Position numbers and translations under genes: made by a program | Part shown: piece by piece, positions 4,831 to 7,421 of the stretch | Numbering within the stretch: position 1 is the stretch's first letter | Layout: each line of letters starts with the position of its first letter | DNA from: CAXSDR01 sp964236445 | GTDB lineage: Bacteria > Actinomycetota > Actinomycetes > Motilibacterales > Motilibacteraceae | Direction: 5' to 3' | DNA: 7,421 nt | Assembly (NCBI GenBank): GCA_964236445.1 | Contig: CAXSDR010000133.1 | Span: 1 to 7,421 of the forward strand | The notes under the pieces: model-generated | Databases searched by the model: none | Seen by the model: only the letters and a program-made list of their open reading frames with translations | What the model was told of the DNA's origin: nothing

Positions 4831-5778
4831 GTGACGGCCCAGGCAAGCGAAGCCCCGCGCTGTGCCCAGGTCTCGCGGCTCTCGGGGGAGACGCTCGTCG
4901 CGACCGCGTCGCCTGCCCGGAGCTGGCTGCTCGTCGAGACCCCTGGGTCGTGGTCGCGTGACGTCGTCACCGAGGTGCTGCGGCGGGCCCTGCCACCCGA
5001 GCGTGCCGCCGCCGTCCTGAGACTGCACCAGCAGCACCGGCTGCGTCCCCTGGCCATCCGCCGCCCAGGACGTACGCCGCCCGGCGCTCCCCTCACCGTG
5101 CTCGTCGGGGGTGCCACACCGACCGGCGGCTGGCTGGAACGGTTGGTGATCGACCGGCTCGACCAGCTGGTCGAGCTCGACGTGGAGGCCCTGGTGGCGG
5201 GTCGTCGCGGGCATGGCCAGCCGGTCGAGGGCAGCGTCGTCCTCGTCTGCACGCACAGCAGCAAGGATGTCTGCTGTGCAATGGACGGCCGGCCACTGGC
5301 GGCAGCGTTGGCGGTGACCTACGGCGACATGGTGTGGGAGTGCAGCCACGTCGGGGGTGACCGCTTCGCCGGCAACCTCGTCATCCTGCCCGCCGGCGAA
5401 TACCACGGGCGCGTCGACGAACTCAGCGCGCTCGCCGTCACTGCCGAGGCGATGGCGGGGCGCGTACGCCTGCAGCATCTGCGTGGCCGCGGCACCTATG
5501 ACCCCTGGCAGCAGGCCGCCGAGGCGGCGGTGCGCACCCGCACCGGTCAGCTCGGGCGCGCCGACGTGCTCTGCGGCCCGCCGGCCGCCGATCCGGCGGC
5601 CACCGCTGGCACCGCCGCCATGGTGGTGGAGGTCGCGACCCTGAGCGGCTCCCTGCGTGCGCGCGTCGAGCGACGCCTGCAGTCCTCCGAGCCGGGGTCG
5701 CGCTGTCGGGGCCCACTGACGCCCTACGCCCACGTGGTGACCGAGCTGACCCTGGTCAACCAGCCCGGTGGGGGTTGA
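4831..5778 (+). CDS. Sucrase/ferredoxin-like (Suc_Fer-like) thioredoxin-fold iron-sulfur protein
   Basis: A 315-residue protein of the Suc_Fer-like family (Apd1-like, thioredoxin-like ferredoxin fold). Despite the family name no sucrase activity is implied; a redox role with a [2Fe-2S] cluster is likely. The N-terminal block has C11 and then SPARSWLLVETPGSW (27-41). The ferredoxin-like core has VLVCTHSSKDVCCAMDGRP (137-154, with C140, C148 and C149), then VWECSHVGGDRFAGNLVILP (168-187, with C171 and H173), then YHGRV. Further cysteines are C248 and C292. The fungal Apd1 histidine pair is HxxxH, but here the second position is D177. The GTG 4831 start puts C11 near the N-terminus as in relatives and sits just after a -10-like box; longer in-frame starts upstream would run into low-complexity sequence antisense to the GGDEF gene. 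The transporter gene begins 5 bp after the stop, so the two are probably one operon. Confidence 0.85.
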   Translation: MTAQASEAPRCAQVSRLSGETLVATASPARSWLLVETPGSWSRDVVTEVLRRALPPERAAAVLRLHQQHRLRPLAIRRPGRTPPGAPLTVLVGGATPTGGWLERLVIDRLDQLVELDVEALVAGRRGHGQPVEGSVVLVCTHSSKDVCCAMDGRPLAAALAVTYGDMVWECSHVGGDRFAGNLVILPAGEYHGRVDELSALAVTAEAMAGRVRLQHLRGRGTYDPWQQAAEAAVRTRTGQLGRADVLCGPPAADPAATAGTAAMVVEVATLSGSLRARVERRLQSSEPGSRCRGPLTPYAHVVTELTLVNQPGGG

Positions 5779-5783
5779 GCCCC

Positions 5784-6740
5784 ATGTCCAGGCGACCTCC
5801 CGGACCGTTGCTCGTCGCACTGGCGGCATCGCTCTGGGGCACGGATGCATTGCTTCGTGGGCACCTGTCCCGCGAGCTCCCCGCGGCGACCATCGTGCTC
5901 CTCGAGCACGTCGCGCTCGTCGCGGTGACCTGTTGGTCGTTGCCCCCGGCACTGCGCGCCCTGCGGGTGGCGGGCGCGCGGGCGCTGGTCGCTGCGGCCG
6001 TGCTGGGTGTCGGCTCGAGCGCGGTGGCGACGGTCCTGTTCACCGAGGCGTTCACGCGCTCGTCGCGCACGGGTGACTTCGTGACGCCTGTCCTGTTGCA
6101 GCAGGTGCAGCCCCTGGTCGCCGTGACCGCCGCTGCCGCGCTGCTGGGTGAAAGGCCTAGGCGGGCCTACGGCCCGATTCTGGCTGCCGGTCTCGTCGGC
6201 TCGTGGCTCATTGCCTTTTCCCACCCCGCCCACGTGGCCGCCGGCTCGCTCGCCGCCGCCGTCCTCGCGTTGAGCGCGGCGGTCCTCTGGGGTGGTGGCA
6301 CCGTGCTGGGTCGCTATCTCGGCACCTGGTTGAGCCCGCGCGACATCCTGGCCGCCCGGTTCGGGTTCGGCCTCGTCGGCGCCCTAGCAGCGGTCGCCGT
6401 CACCGGCGCGCCCGTGACGACGACCGATCCCGGCCAGCTGGGCCGCATCGCGCTGCTCGCGCTGGTGCCCGGCCTGCTCGCTTTGCTGCTCTACTACGCG
6501 GGGCTCGCGCGTACGCCCGCGATGGTGGCCACCCTGTGCGAGCTCGCGTTCCCGCTGACTGCGGCGGTCACAGGCGTGTGGCTGCTCAACAGCCCGGCTC
6601 TGACCCCCACCCAGGTGCTGGGGGTGCTGGTCGTCGCCGGGGTGGTGCTGGCGTTGAGCGCTCCGGTGCGACGGGCGCGCGAGGTCGTGGTCGAGCCGAC
6701 CTATGCCGACACCTCGGACGGCGCGGCGATCCCGACATAG
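5784..6740 (+). CDS. EamA/DMT-family transporter, ten membrane helices
   Basis: A 318-residue inner-membrane protein of the drug/metabolite transporter superfamily with two EamA repeats, about 8-145 and 153-293, each with roughly five hydrophobic helices. The first repeat has the expected SLWGTDALL start (16-24) and LLGERP (120-125) after its fifth-helix region. The second has LWGGGTVLGRYL (168-179), but the equivalent LGE position reads LLNSPALTP (267-275), so the acidic residue is missing. The substrate cannot be inferred. A charged 25-residue cytoplasmic tail follows the last helix. The start is ATG 5784, with GGTGGGGG 9 nt upstream. A TTG at 5775 overlapping the previous stop (TTGA) is also in frame but would leave the ribosome site touching it. 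It is co-directional with the Suc_Fer-like gene at 5-bp spacing. The last 13 codons overlap the convergent TetR gene. Confidence 0.92.
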   Translation: MSRRPPGPLLVALAASLWGTDALLRGHLSRELPAATIVLLEHVALVAVTCWSLPPALRALRVAGARALVAAAVLGVGSSAVATVLFTEAFTRSSRTGDFVTPVLLQQVQPLVAVTAAAALLGERPRRAYGPILAAGLVGSWLIAFSHPAHVAAGSLAAAVLALSAAVLWGGGTVLGRYLGTWLSPRDILAARFGFGLVGALAAVAVTGAPVTTTDPGQLGRIALLALVPGLLALLLYYAGLARTPAMVATLCELAFPLTAAVTGVWLLNSPALTPTQVLGVLVVAGVVLALSAPVRRAREVVVEPTYADTSDGAAIPT

Positions 6741-7408
6741 ACCGCGAGGCTGCGCAGCAGCCCGTCGAACAGCTGGTCTCTTGCGGGTTCACTGAAGAGC
6801 AGCTGGCCGAACGCCTCGAGGCACACGAAACCGTGCAGGCTCGCCCACCCGTGCAAGAGCGCCTGCATGTGCTGGGTGCGCAGCCCGGGGCACGTCGAGG
6901 CCATGAGGCACAGCTCGGCGTCCAGGGAAGCATCCACGACGGAGGAGACCGGACCGAGCAGCCCGCGCTCCGCCGCCTCGATCAGCGGCGCACTGAGGTA
7001 GCCGAAGGCTCGGTCGGCGCCCGGGCACGTCTTCGGGTCCTTGGTGCGCACGAAGCCGGGGGCGGGCAGCCCGAACAGCAGCGCGAAACGCACCGGCTCG
7101 GTCGTGCCCCAGCGGCGGTATGCCTGGCAGACGGCTCGCATCCGCGCCTGCGGGTCGTCGGACACGCAGCCGGCCAGGGCGTCGCCCAGGACGTCGCCGA
7201 GGTCGTCGAAGGCGTCCGAGACCAGCGCCTGCAGCAGATCTTCGCGACTGGGAAAGTAGCGGTAGAGGCCCGGGGCCGTCATCGACATGGCCCGGGCGAT
7301 GTCGGCGAACCGGACGTCGGGCGTTCCGGACGCGCGCATCAGGTCGTAGGCCGCGCGCTTGATCTCCTCGACCGTCGCGGCTCTGGTGATCTCGCGACGC
7401 GTTGACAC
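6701..7408 (-). CDS. TetR-family transcriptional regulator with WHG-type C-terminal domain
   Basis: A 235-residue dimeric one-component regulator. The N-terminal DNA-binding region (about 10-60) has the TetR helix-turn-helix layout: ATVEEIKRAAYDLM, then FADIARAMSMTAPGLYRYFPSREDLL (34-59). The C-terminal ligand domain carries W188-A-S-L-H192-G193 followed by FVCLEAFGQ, the signature of the WHG (TetR_C_13-like) class. The start is GTG 7408 with AGGAG 5 nt upstream, right at the window edge, so its promoter and any divergent target lie outside. It ends tail to tail with the transporter gene, overlapping by 40 bp, which leaves no space for a terminator. Its target genes and ligand are unknown; control of the neighbouring transporter is possible but not shown. 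Confidence 0.92.
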   Translation of the reverse strand: MSTRREITRAATVEEIKRAAYDLMRASGTPDVRFADIARAMSMTAPGLYRYFPSREDLLQALVSDAFDDLGDVLGDALAGCVSDDPQARMRAVCQAYRRWGTTEPVRFALLFGLPAPGFVRTKDPKTCPGADRAFGYLSAPLIEAAERGLLGPVSSVVDASLDAELCLMASTCPGLRTQHMQALLHGWASLHGFVCLEAFGQLLFSEPARDQLFDGLLRSLAVYVGIAAPSEVSA

Positions 7409-7421
7409 GGGGGCTCCTGAC

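Noticed and set aside
5583..5601. 8-bp inverted repeat GGCCGCCG / CGGCGGCC with a 3-nt loop, terminator-like
   Set aside because: It lies inside the Suc_Fer coding sequence, encodes Ala/Pro codons, has no T tract, and such GC hairpins arise easily at this base composition.
4759..5952. 397-residue minus-strand frame antisense to the Suc_Fer gene
   Set aside because: No recognisable domain, low-complexity Arg/Gly/Pro-rich composition, and it lies opposite a gene with clear family motifs.

Overview
The window is GC-rich, about 70% by eye. It has strong G/C bias at third codon positions, GTG starts, at least one probable leaderless start, and family types common in Actinobacteria (Suc_Fer-like protein, WHG-type TetR regulator, HTH_42 winged-helix protein). 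A high-GC actinobacterium is the best reading, but I cannot name the genus from sequence alone. The region looks like ordinary chromosome. I see no tRNA, rRNA, CRISPR array, insertion sequence or integrase.

Layout: (1) 1-834, +, the 3' part of guaA (GMP synthase), cut by the left edge. (2) 847-1467, -, a LysE/RhtB-type amino-acid exporter, convergent with guaA and only 12 bp away. (3) 1546-2658, +, a winged-helix protein of the HTH_42/AlkZ-like family, divergent from the exporter across a 78-bp gap that carries a 10-bp tandem repeat. (4) 2659-2992, a 334-bp non-coding stretch between two convergent genes, holding the most unusual structure here: five GGGWCCC cores, two in a 17-bp direct repeat and three at the centres of 19-27 bp palindromes. 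(5) 2993-4675, -, a PAS-GGDEF-EAL cyclic-di-GMP protein with a GEDEF motif and an intact EAL site. (6) 4676-4830, a divergent promoter region. (7) 4831-5778, +, a Suc_Fer-like thioredoxin-fold iron-sulfur protein, followed after 5 bp by (8) 5784-6740, +, a ten-helix EamA/DMT transporter; these two probably form an operon. (9) 6701-7408, -, a TetR-family regulator whose 3' end overlaps the transporter gene tail to tail by 40 bp.

The genes do not add up to one recognisable pathway. guaA is housekeeping. The exporter and winged-helix gene are a divergent pair that might share control, the Suc_Fer/DMT pair is probably co-transcribed, and the c-di-GMP protein stands alone. The best candidate for something undescribed is the palindrome cluster at 2849-2968. 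Its arms covary so that pairing is kept, and it contains a second, mutually exclusive hairpin. This suggests a dispersed structured repeat or an RNA 3'-end element rather than a simple protein-binding site.
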